Shown: positions 1-9,222 of the stretch, piece after piece
Layout of the letters: each line of letters starts with the position of its first letter
Numbering within the stretch: position 1 is the stretch's first letter
Assembly: GCA_030653035.1 (NCBI GenBank)
Contig: JAUSAB010000043.1
Span: forward strand, 1 to 45,012
From: Desulfocapsaceae bacterium
GTDB lineage: Bacteria > Desulfobacterota > Desulfobulbia > Desulfobulbales > Desulfocapsaceae
Direction of reading: 5' to 3'
DNA length: 45,012 nucleotides
Notes under the pieces: model-generated
Seen by the model: only the letters and a program-made list of their open reading frames with translations
What the model was told of the DNA's origin: nothing
The model's database searches: none
Translations under genes and position numbers: made by a program

Positions 1-560
1 ACGGTCCGTGGCAATCCAGTAGATCTTGTCATCTACAGTATAACCAACAAGCCGAACCGGGGTTTTGCTTTGATTAACGCCTGGGGTGCCAAGCAACACC
101 CTGGAATCTGAAAAGATATGAGATTTTTCCGCCAGAGGATACGCTTCCAAAATTTCTTTTTGTGTGTTTTCTTTGATACGGCAGACAAAATGACAGCCAT
201 CATCCTGCCACTGATCAAAAAGAGGGTGGGCTTGATAACCACGATCCATTACTGCTGTTTGGTCTGGTTCAATAATCTTTCTGACAAAAGGTCTTTCCGC
301 TCCCTTACCCTCTGTCAGAAACAGTTTATGGGGGATGCCCTGTATTCAGGTTGAAACCCAGATGCAGCTTTGCCTTTCTGGAGTTGGTTCGATAGTCAGC
401 CCAGTGCATGGAGAGAACAGAATCGATAAATATCAGTCGGATAGAACGGCACAGATTGATCTGTGATTTATATGACGCGATGACCAACACACCAATCAGA
501 TAACGTCCAGGGCGAAAAGAACCTCGATGCCTTAAGCGAAGACTCAAAAATTACCAACGG
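1..560 (-). pseudogene. IS4-family transposase, frameshifted and cut by window edge
   Basis: Reading the minus strand gives a DDE transposase of the IS4 type in two frames. The first part (from about 547) contains FIDSVLSMHWADYR with the first catalytic Asp region. The second part (about 335 down to 1) contains TAVMDRGYQ, the conserved second Asp region, and ends at YWIATDR at the window edge, just before the expected Glu region. The frames join near position 337, where one extra base breaks the reading (NTG then IPHKLFLTEGKG after correction). The protein would have moved its own insertion sequence. The frameshift means it is probably inactive unless there is a sequencing error or programmed slippage. 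The N-terminus is not clearly definable; terminal repeats were not identified. Family assignment is from motifs only. Confidence 0.8.
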
Positions 561-620
561 CTGACCTCGCCAAGGCATGAAATGAAAGCGATTCCACCAG
601 AGCACAATCATACTGCAATC

Positions 621-750
621 GCTTAAACTAGCGCCATTCTGGTCTGTCCTCTATTGCAAACTGAGGATTAAAGAGAAGCTGTTAGCTGACCATTTCCCCG
701 ACTATTTTCACTACCAGAGACGCTCTCGTATGCTATTCCCCTGGTTCTAA
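621..750 (+). pseudogene. C-terminal remnant of an isoprenylcysteine methyltransferase-like protein
   Basis: An open frame without its own start ends at TAA 748-750. Its last residues, RIKEKLLADHFPDYFHYQRR followed by a short Phe/Pro tail, match the C-terminal pattern of the ICMT/phospholipid methyltransferase family (an R-I-x-x-E-x-L-L core, then an F-x-x-Y-x-x-Y motif and a basic patch). Family members are integral membrane SAM-dependent methyltransferases. Upstream sequence is replaced by the minus-strand IS4 transposase, so the gene seems to have been truncated by that insertion. A weak terminator-like hairpin follows the stop codon, which fits a real gene end. The match is short, so this is a moderate-confidence inference. 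Confidence 0.45.
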
Positions 751-949
751 TTCCCCCCTCTTTTTTGGGGTGTTTTTGTCGTGTGCATCAGGTATCATCA
801 AATGGAACAGAGATGTTATATGGGAAAGACATCCACATACCCGCTAAATTGCAAACGACACGGGGAAACAAGGGTATCCAACGTGGTCTACCCTTTATTC
901 TTTCTCAACCAGAACCAGAACCTAGTCAAGATCTTACCCGGAGTAGTCA
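751..949. other. Intergenic region without a recognised gene
   Basis: About 200 bases between the transposon-damaged left end and the HDOD gene. Two short overlapping open frames (765-953 and 781-972) show no recognisable motif and no good ribosome binding site. Apart from the hairpin at 753-777, nothing was seen here; the promoter of the HDOD gene is probably inside but has no clear consensus. Confidence 0.4.
753..777 (+). terminator. Weak terminator-like hairpin after the ICMT remnant
   Basis: A C-run at 753-758 faces GGGG at 767-770 across a T-rich loop, followed by TGTTTTT. The stem is only four to five G-C pairs, but position right after the stop codon at 750 and the T-tract suit an intrinsic terminator. 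Confidence 0.35.
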
Positions 950-2533
950 ATGACGGCCAGCAAAGCACGTAAAATCACCGCCGAACAATTACTTGACCGG
1001 ATGAGCAAACAAAGTGATTTTCCGGCGGTGTTCCAACACATCACCGAAATAAACATGAAGACCTCTCCTTCAAGCAACTCTTCAGCCAACGAACTGGCCG
1101 GCATCATTCTGAAGGATTATTCCCTGACCAGTAAATTGCTAAAAGTAGTAAATTCGGCGATGTACTGTCAATTTTCAGGCCAGATTTCCACCATCTCACG
1201 GGCCGTGGTTATTCTTGGATTTGAACAAGTACGGCTTACCGCCACCGGCCTTATTTTTTTCGCACATCTGCAGGACAAATCCACAGCAAATTATGTCAAA
1301 GAGGCGGTGCTCTCCTCTTTTCTCTCTGGAATACTGGCCCAGGATCTCTCTAAACATTTGAAAATGGAAGACTGGGAGGATCATTTCATCTGTGCCATGT
1401 TCCACAATTTTGGCCGCCTGTTGGTCATGTTCTATTTTCCGGAAAAGTATGAGGCATACCTGAAATTGGTAGCAGAGGGGAAAATAACCGACCAGATGGC
1501 CATGCTGGAAACTATTGGCACAACCTTTGACAAACTGGGAATGGAGGTAGCCGATTTATGGAATCTGCCGGAATTAATTGTTACCAGCATGAAAACAATT
1601 TCGGAAAAAGATATCAAGGACACAAACAAAAAAATCGATCGACATAGAAGTCTGACCAATTTTGCCAATGAACTTTGTGATATCACCATTAACTACTCAC
1701 CTCACCAGCGGCAAGACCAGCTCCGCATAGTTCTCAATAAATACCAGCCCGCCTACGATATCCCTGAGGAGGACATTGTCAAGATGATGGACTCGGCCCT
1801 CACCACGATGCGGGACTTTGCCGATGTGCTCAACCTCAAACAGACCGATCTGTGCGAACTAGACCAGCGCAGCTTCAAGACACAATCCGACCTGGCCGCC
1901 GTTAATACCCTTGATCAAGAGGCCATGTCCACCGATACGGCTGTGGCCCTTGAGCGTTTTGAGATCAGCGCCGGAGCGTCGCCATCACCGTGTAACACCA
2001 GCAGTAAAAACAGACATCTGCTGATGTTGGATGCTATCCAGGAAATCACTAATGTCATGCTGGATGATTTCACTCTCGATACCGTGCTTACCATGATCAT
2101 GGAAGCCTTTTTTCGCGGAATCGGGTTTGACCAGGTCCTCATTTTCTTTCGCAACCCAAAAACGGATATCATGCAGCCCCGTTTCGGTCTTGGCCGGAAT
2201 ATTGAGGAATTGCTGAAGGAGTTCAGCTTTCCGGTGCAGGAATCTTCTAAAGATCTTTTTAATCTGGCCCTGGCTGAAGGCCGGGATCTCTACATTGACA
2301 ACATCTCTACTCCTGACATCAACCAACGCCAACCCACCTGGTTTCAGGGTGTGATTTTTTCACCAAATTTCGTGCTTTATCCGATCATGATTAACAAAAA
2401 AGCTATCGGCCTTATCTACGGTGCCCATATTTCAACGGACCACCATCTTAACCAGGACCAGTTTGACGCCCTGAAAACCCTGCGCAATCAGGCGGCTCTT
2501 GCCATCAAACTATGCCCCACCAATATCTTTTGA
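950..2533 (+). CDS. HDOD-GAF signalling protein
   Basis: A 527-residue cytoplasmic protein with no membrane segment. Residues about 15-215 form an HDOD domain: the residues that would be the HD metal site read FHNFG (151-155), the degenerate form typical of HDOD proteins, so hydrolase activity is not expected. Residues about 350-520 form a GAF domain, usually a small-molecule or regulatory module. HDOD proteins act in signalling, often linked to c-di-GMP or two-component pathways and control of motility or stress; the ligand here is unknown. The ATG start is preceded by GGAG seven bases upstream. The gene stands alone: upstream is transposon debris and downstream a 174-base gap to the SnoaL gene. 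Confidence 0.85.
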   Translation: MTASKARKITAEQLLDRMSKQSDFPAVFQHITEINMKTSPSSNSSANELAGIILKDYSLTSKLLKVVNSAMYCQFSGQISTISRAVVILGFEQVRLTATGLIFFAHLQDKSTANYVKEAVLSSFLSGILAQDLSKHLKMEDWEDHFICAMFHNFGRLLVMFYFPEKYEAYLKLVAEGKITDQMAMLETIGTTFDKLGMEVADLWNLPELIVTSMKTISEKDIKDTNKKIDRHRSLTNFANELCDITINYSPHQRQDQLRIVLNKYQPAYDIPEEDIVKMMDSALTTMRDFADVLNLKQTDLCELDQRSFKTQSDLAAVNTLDQEAMSTDTAVALERFEISAGASPSPCNTSSKNRHLLMLDAIQEITNVMLDDFTLDTVLTMIMEAFFRGIGFDQVLIFFRNPKTDIMQPRFGLGRNIEELLKEFSFPVQESSKDLFNLALAEGRDLYIDNISTPDINQRQPTWFQGVIFSPNFVLYPIMINKKAIGLIYGAHISTDHHLNQDQFDALKTLRNQAALAIKLCPTNIF

Positions 2534-2707
2534 TGTAAAAACGATCTTACAAACCGAAATAAAGACCGAAAAGGCATCGAATATGGACTTTGTCAGGTTC
2601 CGTTCCACAATCCCGACCTAAGAGACTTTTTCATGGAACATTTGCCCCAATTGGGTATAGTCAAATCAACCGTTTTTATTCAGACAAATTAAAAAGGAGA
2701 ACAGGTT

Positions 2708-3286
2708 ATGGTCTACCGTAAGTTATTCCGCATGTTGACCGCTGGGCTGTTTGTTCTTGCCGCTTCAATCCCGGCAATGGCGAGTGACCAAAACGCCCCT
2801 GTCGAAAAGGAGATCCAGGCCCTGGATATGTCCTGGGGCCAGGCTGCCGCCAAGGCAGACGGCACAGTTCTTGGTAAACTCCTGGCTGACGATCTCTATC
2901 ATGTCCATGCCTCGGGGAACATCGAGACCAAGGCCGCTTATATCGATTCCCTGGTCAGCGGCAAAAGGAAACATGAGCCGATTGTCCCGCAAGAGGTGAA
3001 TGTCCGGGTCTATGGCGATACCGCAGTCAGTACCGGTAAATTCAAAATGGTGGCCTACAAAGAGGGCATGCCCAAGCCCATGGTCGATCAGGTCAATGTC
3101 TATGTCCATGTCTGGCGAAAAACCCCAACAGGCTGGCAACTGGCGATCCACCAAGCCACGGCCGAAGGCGGCATGAAGATGATGCCCGGCATGGACCACG
3201 GTGCCATGACCCCTGGTAGTATGGATCACGGTGCAATGGGGCATGAGGGAATGAGTCACGGCGGGATGACTCCTCCAGCCAAGTAA
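2708..3286 (+). CDS. Secreted SnoaL/DUF4440-like protein with Met/His-rich C-terminal tail
   Basis: A 192-residue protein with a clear signal peptide (cleavage expected after AMA, residue 25). Residues about 33-150 look like an NTF2/SnoaL-like (DUF4440) cone fold: a Trp near the start, the LLADDLYHVHASG motif and a final VWRKTPTGWQLAIHQ strand. From residue about 154 a low-complexity tail carries nine Met and four His in units such as MDHGAM and GHEGM. Such Met/His runs bind Cu(I) or Ag(I) in periplasmic resistance proteins. The gene converges on the cusA end of a copper/silver efflux operon, supporting a periplasmic metal-binding accessory role (inference). The ribosome binding site AAAGGAG lies about eight bases upstream of the ATG. 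A strong terminator follows. The reaction of the SnoaL part, if any, is unknown. Confidence 0.75.
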   Translation: MVYRKLFRMLTAGLFVLAASIPAMASDQNAPVEKEIQALDMSWGQAAAKADGTVLGKLLADDLYHVHASGNIETKAAYIDSLVSGKRKHEPIVPQEVNVRVYGDTAVSTGKFKMVAYKEGMPKPMVDQVNVYVHVWRKTPTGWQLAIHQATAEGGMKMMPGMDHGAMTPGSMDHGAMGHEGMSHGGMTPPAK

Positions 3287-3310
3287 AACCGCTGCCTGGA
3301 TTGTAGTCGC

Positions 3311-3345
3311 AAAGGGGGGAAGAGTGATCTTCCCCCCTTTTTTTT
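3311..3345 (+). terminator. Rho-independent terminator after the SnoaL-like gene
   Basis: A 13-bp perfect stem (3311-3323 with 3328-3340) with a GC core and a short loop is followed by a T-run to 3345. It ends the plus-strand gene. The hairpin also lies just beyond the cusA stop on the minus strand and could act in both directions, although the T-tract there is only three bases. Confidence 0.85.
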
Positions 3346-3402
3346 AGAATTGAAAATGGCGCTACTTCCCCCTGACAACCTGAGCCCAAACACCGTTCTG
3401 CT

Positions 3403-6400
3403 TCAGCCAAGGCTATTTCCAACTGAAACAGAGCTATCCACTGTCTTTTTAAATCCCCGCTGTTTCCAAAGAAGATAGATTGCCGGATAGATGAGCAGTT
3501 CGAGAATGGTTGAGGTGCCGATCCCTCCGACCATGGGCGCGGCGATCCGTTTCATCACATCGGAGCCGGCCCCGGTGCTGAACATGATAGGGACCAGGCC
3601 GAGCAGCGTGGCCGCCACCAGCATCAGTTTGGGGCGAATCCTCTTGACCGCCCCGTACATGATCGCCTCTTTCAGGTCGGCCAGGGTCTGCAATTTTCCG
3701 GATTTTTTCCATTTATCACAGGCGAGATCAAGATAAAGAAGCATGACCACCCCGGTCTCCGCATCAATTCCGGCCAGGGCGATGATTCCCACCCAGACCG
3801 CAATACTCATGTTATAGCCAAGGACATACAACAACCAGAAGGAGCCGACCAGCGAGAAGGGTACGGCCAGAAAGACAATCGCGGTCTTGATCACCGACTG
3901 GGTGTTGAAAAAGATGAGCACGAAGATAATCAGCAGGGTCAGCGGAATCACAAGCTTCAACCGCTCGTGGGTCTTCACCAGATGTTCATATTCTCCGCTC
4001 CACTCCAGATGGTAGCCCGCGGGAATTTTCAGCGAGGCAACCCGCTGCTTCGCCTCGTCCACGAAACCGCCCACATCCCGGCCGAAAAAATCAATGTACA
4101 CATACGAGGCCAGCAAACCGGCCTCGCTCTTGATCATGGGCGGCCCTTTGACGATCTTGATATCGGCAAGAGAACCCAGGGGAATCTGGAGAAGATTGCC
4201 GGTCGGAGGCGGTGCAGGCAGGACCGAAGACATGCCGCCCGGTGCCTGCGCCCCCATGGCCGCAGGCACCGGAACCAGCACCATTTTCAACTGTTCAACG
4301 TCGCCCCGCAGCTCACGGGCATACCGGACATTCACCGGATAGCGCTCCCGGCCCTCCACCGTCGTGGTCAGGTTCATCCCGCCGATCGCCGACTGGATCA
4401 CCTCCTGGACCTCATCTACCGACAAGCCGTAGCGGGCCGCCTCGGCCCGCCTGATGATAAAATCAAGGAAATAGCCGGTGGTCACCCGCTCCGCATAGAC
4501 ACTCCTAAGGCCGGACATACCGGCCAGCCGGGCCTCGATGGCGGTCCCCAGCCGCTCAAGCTCGGCAAGGCCTGGCCCCATGATCTTGATCCCCACCGGG
4601 GTTCTGATACCGGTGGAGAGCATGTCGATCCGGGCCTTGATCGGCATGGTGAAGGAGTTGGCCACCCCCGGAATGGACAGGGCGTCATTCATCTCATTTT
4701 TCAGGGTCTCCACCGTCATCCCCGGCCGCCATTCCGACTCGGGCTTGAGATTGATCACCGTTTCAAACATCTCCAGCGGCGCTGGGTCCGTAGCCGTATC
4801 CGCCCGCCCGGCCTTGCCAAAGACCTGGGCCACCTCCGGAATATTTTTGAGAATCCGGTCCTGGAGCTGAAGTAACTTCGACACCTCTGAGATGGCGGCG
4901 CCAGGCGAAGTCACCGGCATATAGAAGAGCGCCCCCTCGTACAGCGGCGGCATGAATTCGGAACCGAGCTTCAGGAAGGGATAGACGCTCACAGCCATGA
5001 TGATGAGCGCGACAAGGATCACCGTTCTTTTAAAACGGAGGACAAAATGGACGATGGGCGTATACAGCCAATGGAGAAAGATACTGATGGGATTCTTCTC
5101 TTCGGCCATGATCTTGCCCCGGATAAAAAACGTCATCAGAACCGGGGTCAAGGTAATGGCAAGGAAGGCCGCGAACAGCATGGAAAAGGTCTTGGTGTAG
5201 GCCAGGGGCTTGAACAGCCGCCCGGCTTGGGCCTGCAGGGTAAAGACCGGTAAAAAGGCAATAGTGATCACCAGCAGAGAAAAGAACAGGGACGGTCCCA
5301 CCTCCTTGGCCGCCTCGATGATCACCTCGGCGCGGCTGCCCGGCCGGCCCGCGATTTCCCACTCCTCCAGTTTCTTATGGGCATTCTCGACCATGATGAT
5401 CGAGGCGTCCACCATGGCCCCGATGGCGATGGCGATGCCGCTCAGGCTCATGATATTCGCCGTCACCCCCAGATAATACATGCAGATAAAGGAGATGATG
5501 ATCGCCACCGGCAGGGTGCAGATTACAACAAAGGCGCTGGGCAGATGAAAGAGAAACACCAGGCAGACGGCGCTCACCGCCAGGGAGATCTTGATCAGTT
5601 CGTCGGTCAGGGTGTCAATGGCCCGGTGAATAAGGTCGGAGCGGTCATAGGTGACAACAAGTTTCACCCCCTTGGGCAGGCTCGGTTCAATACTTTCGCT
5701 GATCTTTTGTTTCACCCGGTCAATGACACTGAGGACATTCTCGCCGAACCGGACCACCACGATTCCGCCGGCAACCTCGCCGCGGCCGTCAAGATCGGCA
5801 AGGCCGCGCCTGATCTCCGGGCCAAGCTGAATACTGGCGACATCCCGGAGGAGCACAGGGGTGCCGCGGCCGTTACCGCCCACCACAATTTCCTCCAGAT
5901 CCTTGATCCCTTTAAGATATCCGCGACCACGCACCATGTACTCGACCCCGGAGAACTCCAGCACCCTCCCCTCGACGTCCTTGTTGCTCTTGCGGATGGC
6001 ATCCATGACCACGGTGATGGGCAGGTTGTAGGCCTGGAGCCGGTTGGGATCAATGCTCACCTGATACTGGCGGACGAAGCCGCCGATGCTCGCCACCTGC
6101 GCGACCCCCGGCACGCTTTCCAGGGCCAGCTTGATATTCCAGTCCTGGAGGGAACGCAGTTCCGCCAGATTCTGCTGCCCGCTCTCATCGACCAGGGCAT
6201 AGGAAAATCCCCAGCCCACGCTGGTGGCATCCGGGCCCAGCACCGGATTCACCCCGGCAGGGAGCTTGTTCTTCACCGCCTGGAGATATTCCAGCACCCG
6301 GCTCCTGGCCCAGTAGATGTCAGTGCCTTCGTCAAAAATGGCATAGATGAAGGAAGTGCCGAAAAAGGAGAAGCCGCGCACCACCTTCACCTTGGGCGCG

Positions 6401-6624
6401 GCGAGAAGGGTGGAGGTGATCGGATAGGTGATCTGGTCCTCGATAAGATCGGGACTCCGTCCTTCCCATTCAGTAAAGACGATGACCTGGGTGTCGCTCA
6501 AATCAGGGATCGCATCAAGAGGCGTATTGCGGATAGCCCAGATCCCCCAACCGATGAGCACACACATCAGTAGCAAGATGAAGAGCCGGTTCCGGGCGCT
6601 GAAATCAATGACCCGGGCGATCAT
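3403..6624 (-). CDS. cusA: Copper/silver efflux RND transporter, inner-membrane pump
   Basis: A 1073-residue heavy-metal-efflux RND pump, full length for the family. The first transmembrane helix is at about residues 13-30, followed by the highly conserved RNTPLDAIPDLSDTQVIV stretch and APKVKVVRG. The second membrane half begins around residue 870 after large periplasmic loops. The early sequence resembles CusA (Cu/Ag) more than CzcA (Co/Zn/Cd), and the window also holds a copper ATPase. It would take Cu(I)/Ag(I) from the periplasm or cytoplasm and pass it through CusBC to the outside, driven by protons. The start ATG overlaps the cusB stop by four bases (ATGA), so the two are translationally coupled. 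The metal is inferred from family resemblance. Confidence 0.9.
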   Translation of the reverse strand: MIARVIDFSARNRLFILLLMCVLIGWGIWAIRNTPLDAIPDLSDTQVIVFTEWEGRSPDLIEDQITYPITSTLLAAPKVKVVRGFSFFGTSFIYAIFDEGTDIYWARSRVLEYLQAVKNKLPAGVNPVLGPDATSVGWGFSYALVDESGQQNLAELRSLQDWNIKLALESVPGVAQVASIGGFVRQYQVSIDPNRLQAYNLPITVVMDAIRKSNKDVEGRVLEFSGVEYMVRGRGYLKGIKDLEEIVVGGNGRGTPVLLRDVASIQLGPEIRRGLADLDGRGEVAGGIVVVRFGENVLSVIDRVKQKISESIEPSLPKGVKLVVTYDRSDLIHRAIDTLTDELIKISLAVSAVCLVFLFHLPSAFVVICTLPVAIIISFICMYYLGVTANIMSLSGIAIAIGAMVDASIIMVENAHKKLEEWEIAGRPGSRAEVIIEAAKEVGPSLFFSLLVITIAFLPVFTLQAQAGRLFKPLAYTKTFSMLFAAFLAITLTPVLMTFFIRGKIMAEEKNPISIFLHWLYTPIVHFVLRFKRTVILVALIIMAVSVYPFLKLGSEFMPPLYEGALFYMPVTSPGAAISEVSKLLQLQDRILKNIPEVAQVFGKAGRADTATDPAPLEMFETVINLKPESEWRPGMTVETLKNEMNDALSIPGVANSFTMPIKARIDMLSTGIRTPVGIKIMGPGLAELERLGTAIEARLAGMSGLRSVYAERVTTGYFLDFIIRRAEAARYGLSVDEVQEVIQSAIGGMNLTTTVEGRERYPVNVRYARELRGDVEQLKMVLVPVPAAMGAQAPGGMSSVLPAPPPTGNLLQIPLGSLADIKIVKGPPMIKSEAGLLASYVYIDFFGRDVGGFVDEAKQRVASLKIPAGYHLEWSGEYEHLVKTHERLKLVIPLTLLIIFVLIFFNTQSVIKTAIVFLAVPFSLVGSFWLLYVLGYNMSIAVWVGIIALAGIDAETGVVMLLYLDLACDKWKKSGKLQTLADLKEAIMYGAVKRIRPKLMLVAATLLGLVPIMFSTGAGSDVMKRIAAPMVGGIGTSTILELLIYPAIYLLWKQRGFKKTVDSSVSVGNSLG

Positions 6625-7904
6625 TGTTGCACCGCCCCCTTAAGACGCGCCTCGGAATCAATCAGGAAGGTGGCGGCCGAGGCCACTTGCTCCCCAGCAC
6701 GCATACCGCTGAGGATCTCCGCCATCCCCTCAGCCTTGACGCCGACACTGACCGTTCGAGGCTCAAAATAACCGTCGCCCTTATCCACATAGACAAGCTG
6801 CCGGGCACCGGTATCGATCACGGCGGTATCGGGGACAACAAGCCGTTGGCCCAGGGAAATTTTGATTTCCACATTGGCAAACATCTGGGGCTTTAAATTT
6901 CCATCCTGATTATCCAGGGTGAAACGGGCCTTAGCCGTTCTTGTTTCACCGGCAAGAAGCGGGGATACATACTCGATAGTGGAAGTGAACACCTTGCCCG
7001 GCAGGAAATCCAGGGTGATCTCCGCCTTCTGCCCGATCCTTACCAGCGCCAGGTCCTGCTCGTAGATATCGGAGACCACCCAGACCGTGGAGGTATCGAC
7101 CAGATCAAAGAGCTTCTCGCCCGGCTGCACCTTCATGCCTTGTACGGCAGCTTTCTGCACCACATACCCATTCACCGGGCTGAACAGGGCCAGGGTCCGC
7201 AAAGGCTGACCTGCCTTCTCAATTTTTTGAATCTCCGCCTCGCTGATATCCCAGGATCTCAGACGCTGCCGGGCGGCCTGACGCAAAGCCTCAGCGTCCT
7301 GGGCCAGCATCCGGCTTAAAGTAGAGGGCTTCTCTGAATCGGCTGGTGCAACCCCCTGCTGCGACCACTTAAGGATATTGAGATATTCCTGCGGGCTGGC
7401 AACCAGTTCCGGGCTGTAAAATTCGGCAAGCACTTCACCTTGTTTCACATATCTGCCCGTATAGTTGACCCGCAAATTTTCAAGCCAGCCCTCGATCTTG
7501 GTGTTGACCGTGGCGATCTTTCTTTCGTCATACTCAACGCGGCCAACGGTCCTGATGGTTTTATTGAGGGATTTTTCTGCGGCAACAGAGGTTTTCATCC
7601 CAATGAACCGCTGCCCAGCCTCGAGGATCTCAATGGTCTGCGGTTGTTCTCCCGCCACAACGGTAATGCCTTGCTCATTGCCATTGCCAGGGGAAGACGG
7701 AGAAACCGGAGAGATTGCATCACCACCAGATTTCTGATGCTCGGCAGGAACTGCCTGTTCCGGCACGGCCAGTTTAATCTGTGCCGGAGGTTCCTGAACT
7801 TTTTTACGAAAAATCTCAATCCCCTTACCGGATAGACCGAAAAAAAGGACAACCGCGACACAAAGAAAAATGGCCGCCATGATCATGCTGTTCTTCTTGT
7901 TCAC
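6621..7904 (-). CDS. cusB: Copper/silver efflux periplasmic adaptor (membrane fusion protein)
   Basis: A 427-residue HlyD/CusB-type adaptor. It has an N-terminal membrane anchor (residues about 7-24), a long linker, a barrel-sandwich hybrid and a hairpin region, then beta-barrel and membrane-proximal domains ending with LVYVDKGDGYFEPRTVSVG. It links the pump CusA to the outer membrane channel CusC and delivers metal. The chosen start is GTG at 7904-7902: it overlaps the cusC stop (GTGA) and sits about ten bases after GGAGG. The longer frame beginning at 7994 would overlap cusC by 90 bases and has no anchor logic, so it was rejected. The gene lies second to last in a four-gene minus-strand operon. 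Confidence 0.88.
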   Translation of the reverse strand: MNKKNSMIMAAIFLCVAVVLFFGLSGKGIEIFRKKVQEPPAQIKLAVPEQAVPAEHQKSGGDAISPVSPSSPGNGNEQGITVVAGEQPQTIEILEAGQRFIGMKTSVAAEKSLNKTIRTVGRVEYDERKIATVNTKIEGWLENLRVNYTGRYVKQGEVLAEFYSPELVASPQEYLNILKWSQQGVAPADSEKPSTLSRMLAQDAEALRQAARQRLRSWDISEAEIQKIEKAGQPLRTLALFSPVNGYVVQKAAVQGMKVQPGEKLFDLVDTSTVWVVSDIYEQDLALVRIGQKAEITLDFLPGKVFTSTIEYVSPLLAGETRTAKARFTLDNQDGNLKPQMFANVEIKISLGQRLVVPDTAVIDTGARQLVYVDKGDGYFEPRTVSVGVKAEGMAEILSGMRAGEQVASAATFLIDSEARLKGAVQQ

Positions 7905-9193
7905 TGTCGCCCTTCCTCCATATGGAGATCTGTCGTCCCGGTCAAGGCCTCCAACCTGGCCTTTGCCTTCTCCCATTCCACCAGCTGCCCCCAATAAGAG
8001 GTCTCGATCTCAGTAATGGTTTTAATCCGGGAGATCACAGTAAAGGTATCGGTTTTACCCGTGGTGTACGAGGCCAGCGCCGCTTGAAAGTCCTGCTTGA
8101 TCTTCTGATTGAGACCTTGTCGATAGAGTTCCATCAGCCGCTCGGTCGTCTGCAACATGGCATAGTTTTCACGGATAGCAGAGGAAAGCCGCAGCCGGAC
8201 TGCCTGCAACTCATTTTTCGCTTCAGTCAAGGAAGCCTGGGCCTCATGAACCGCTGGCTGCTGCTTGGTGGCATAATAAAGAGGAATGTTGACGGTGGTG
8301 CTCAGGCTCCACATATCGTCAAAGGTCTGGCCCTTCAGACCATAATTGCCGGTGACGGTAATATCGGGATAATACTCCCTCTCAGCCACCCGCACCTTGG
8401 CGTCAAGCGAGGCCACCATCTTTTCCCTGGCCTTGACCTCGGGAGAGTTCTTATAGGCCGCGGCAACAAGTTCATCCAAGGTTTGAGAATACGGCACAAA
8501 CACAGGCGCCACCGGCCTGTCCAGCGGCGCGTCATACTCCCTCCCCACTGTGGAGTTCAGTGCGGCCTCCAGGGCCAGGATCTTCTGTTTCAGCATCTCT
8601 TCCCGTTCAAACAGCATGTACTTCTCGGTTTGTGCCATGAGGACATCCTGTTGCATGCCTCCCCCGGCACCATACCGTGCCAGGGCCGCGTCTTCGAGCT
8701 TGTGGAGGATAACACCTTTCTCCCTGATCAGATCCATGCTCTGGCGGGCAAAGAATAGATCATAATAAAATTCCTTGATCATGGCGACTGTCCGCAGCCG
8801 CACCGCTGATGCGGAAGCGAAAAGGCTTTCCTCTTCCCTGGCCGCGACCTCACCTTTCAAGGCCTGCTTGCCCGGAAAGAAGAACTGCTGGGATGCGGAA
8901 AACATAAACTGGGAATCTGACATTTCATTAAAGGTGAAACGATTGGTGCCTGCATTCTGATATCCGGCCATGACCATCGGATCCGGCAAGCTCATTGTCT
9001 GGGGTACCCGAAAACCGGAAGCCGCGGCCTTGGCACGGGACGCCTGGATTTCAGGACTGGCTTGCAACGCCTCATCAATAAGGTCCTGCAGTTGCAACTC
9101 CCCGGCCCAGACCGATGCCTGCGGGACACACAGAAAAAGCCCGGAGACAAACAGGGGGAAAAACCGCTTTATCCCCCCAAAGCTATATCCCAT
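7901..9193 (-). CDS. cusC: Outer membrane efflux channel (TolC/CusC type)
   Basis: A 430-residue TolC-family protein with an N-terminal signal peptide (residues about 1-30, ending near VWAGE). It shows the duplicated outer-membrane-efflux pattern: LQLQDLIDEALQASPEIQAS at the start and a second repeat near SPEVKAREKMVA. Long helical stretches form the periplasmic tunnel. It lacks the Cys lipid site of E. coli CusC, so it is probably not a lipoprotein. It completes the CusCBA tripartite pump across the envelope. It is third in the order YtkA-like, cusC, cusB, cusA, with a 29-base gap after the YtkA-like gene and a four-base overlap with cusB. Confidence 0.88.
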   Translation of the reverse strand: MGYSFGGIKRFFPLFVSGLFLCVPQASVWAGELQLQDLIDEALQASPEIQASRAKAAASGFRVPQTMSLPDPMVMAGYQNAGTNRFTFNEMSDSQFMFSASQQFFFPGKQALKGEVAAREEESLFASASAVRLRTVAMIKEFYYDLFFARQSMDLIREKGVILHKLEDAALARYGAGGGMQQDVLMAQTEKYMLFEREEMLKQKILALEAALNSTVGREYDAPLDRPVAPVFVPYSQTLDELVAAAYKNSPEVKAREKMVASLDAKVRVAEREYYPDITVTGNYGLKGQTFDDMWSLSTTVNIPLYYATKQQPAVHEAQASLTEAKNELQAVRLRLSSAIRENYAMLQTTERLMELYRQGLNQKIKQDFQAALASYTTGKTDTFTVISRIKTITEIETSYWGQLVEWEKAKARLEALTGTTDLHMEEGRQ

Positions 9194-9222
9194 ATGGATT
9201 CCTCCCCCATTTTCATCCGAGG

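Noticed and set aside
2646-2655. CCCAATTGGG palindrome before the SnoaL-like gene as a second CsoR site
   Set aside because: Only the GGGTA half resembles the cus site and the spacing differs; it is a common type of short palindrome.
5377-6573. Long plus-strand open frame inside cusA (398 codons)
   Set aside because: It lies antisense to a well-conserved gene, is rich in His/Asp/Gly without domain motifs, and reflects the GC-rich codon pattern of cusA.
6621-7994. Long ATG start of cusB at 7994
   Set aside because: It overlaps cusC by 94 bases and lacks a ribosome binding site; GTG 7904 has both coupling and GGAGG.
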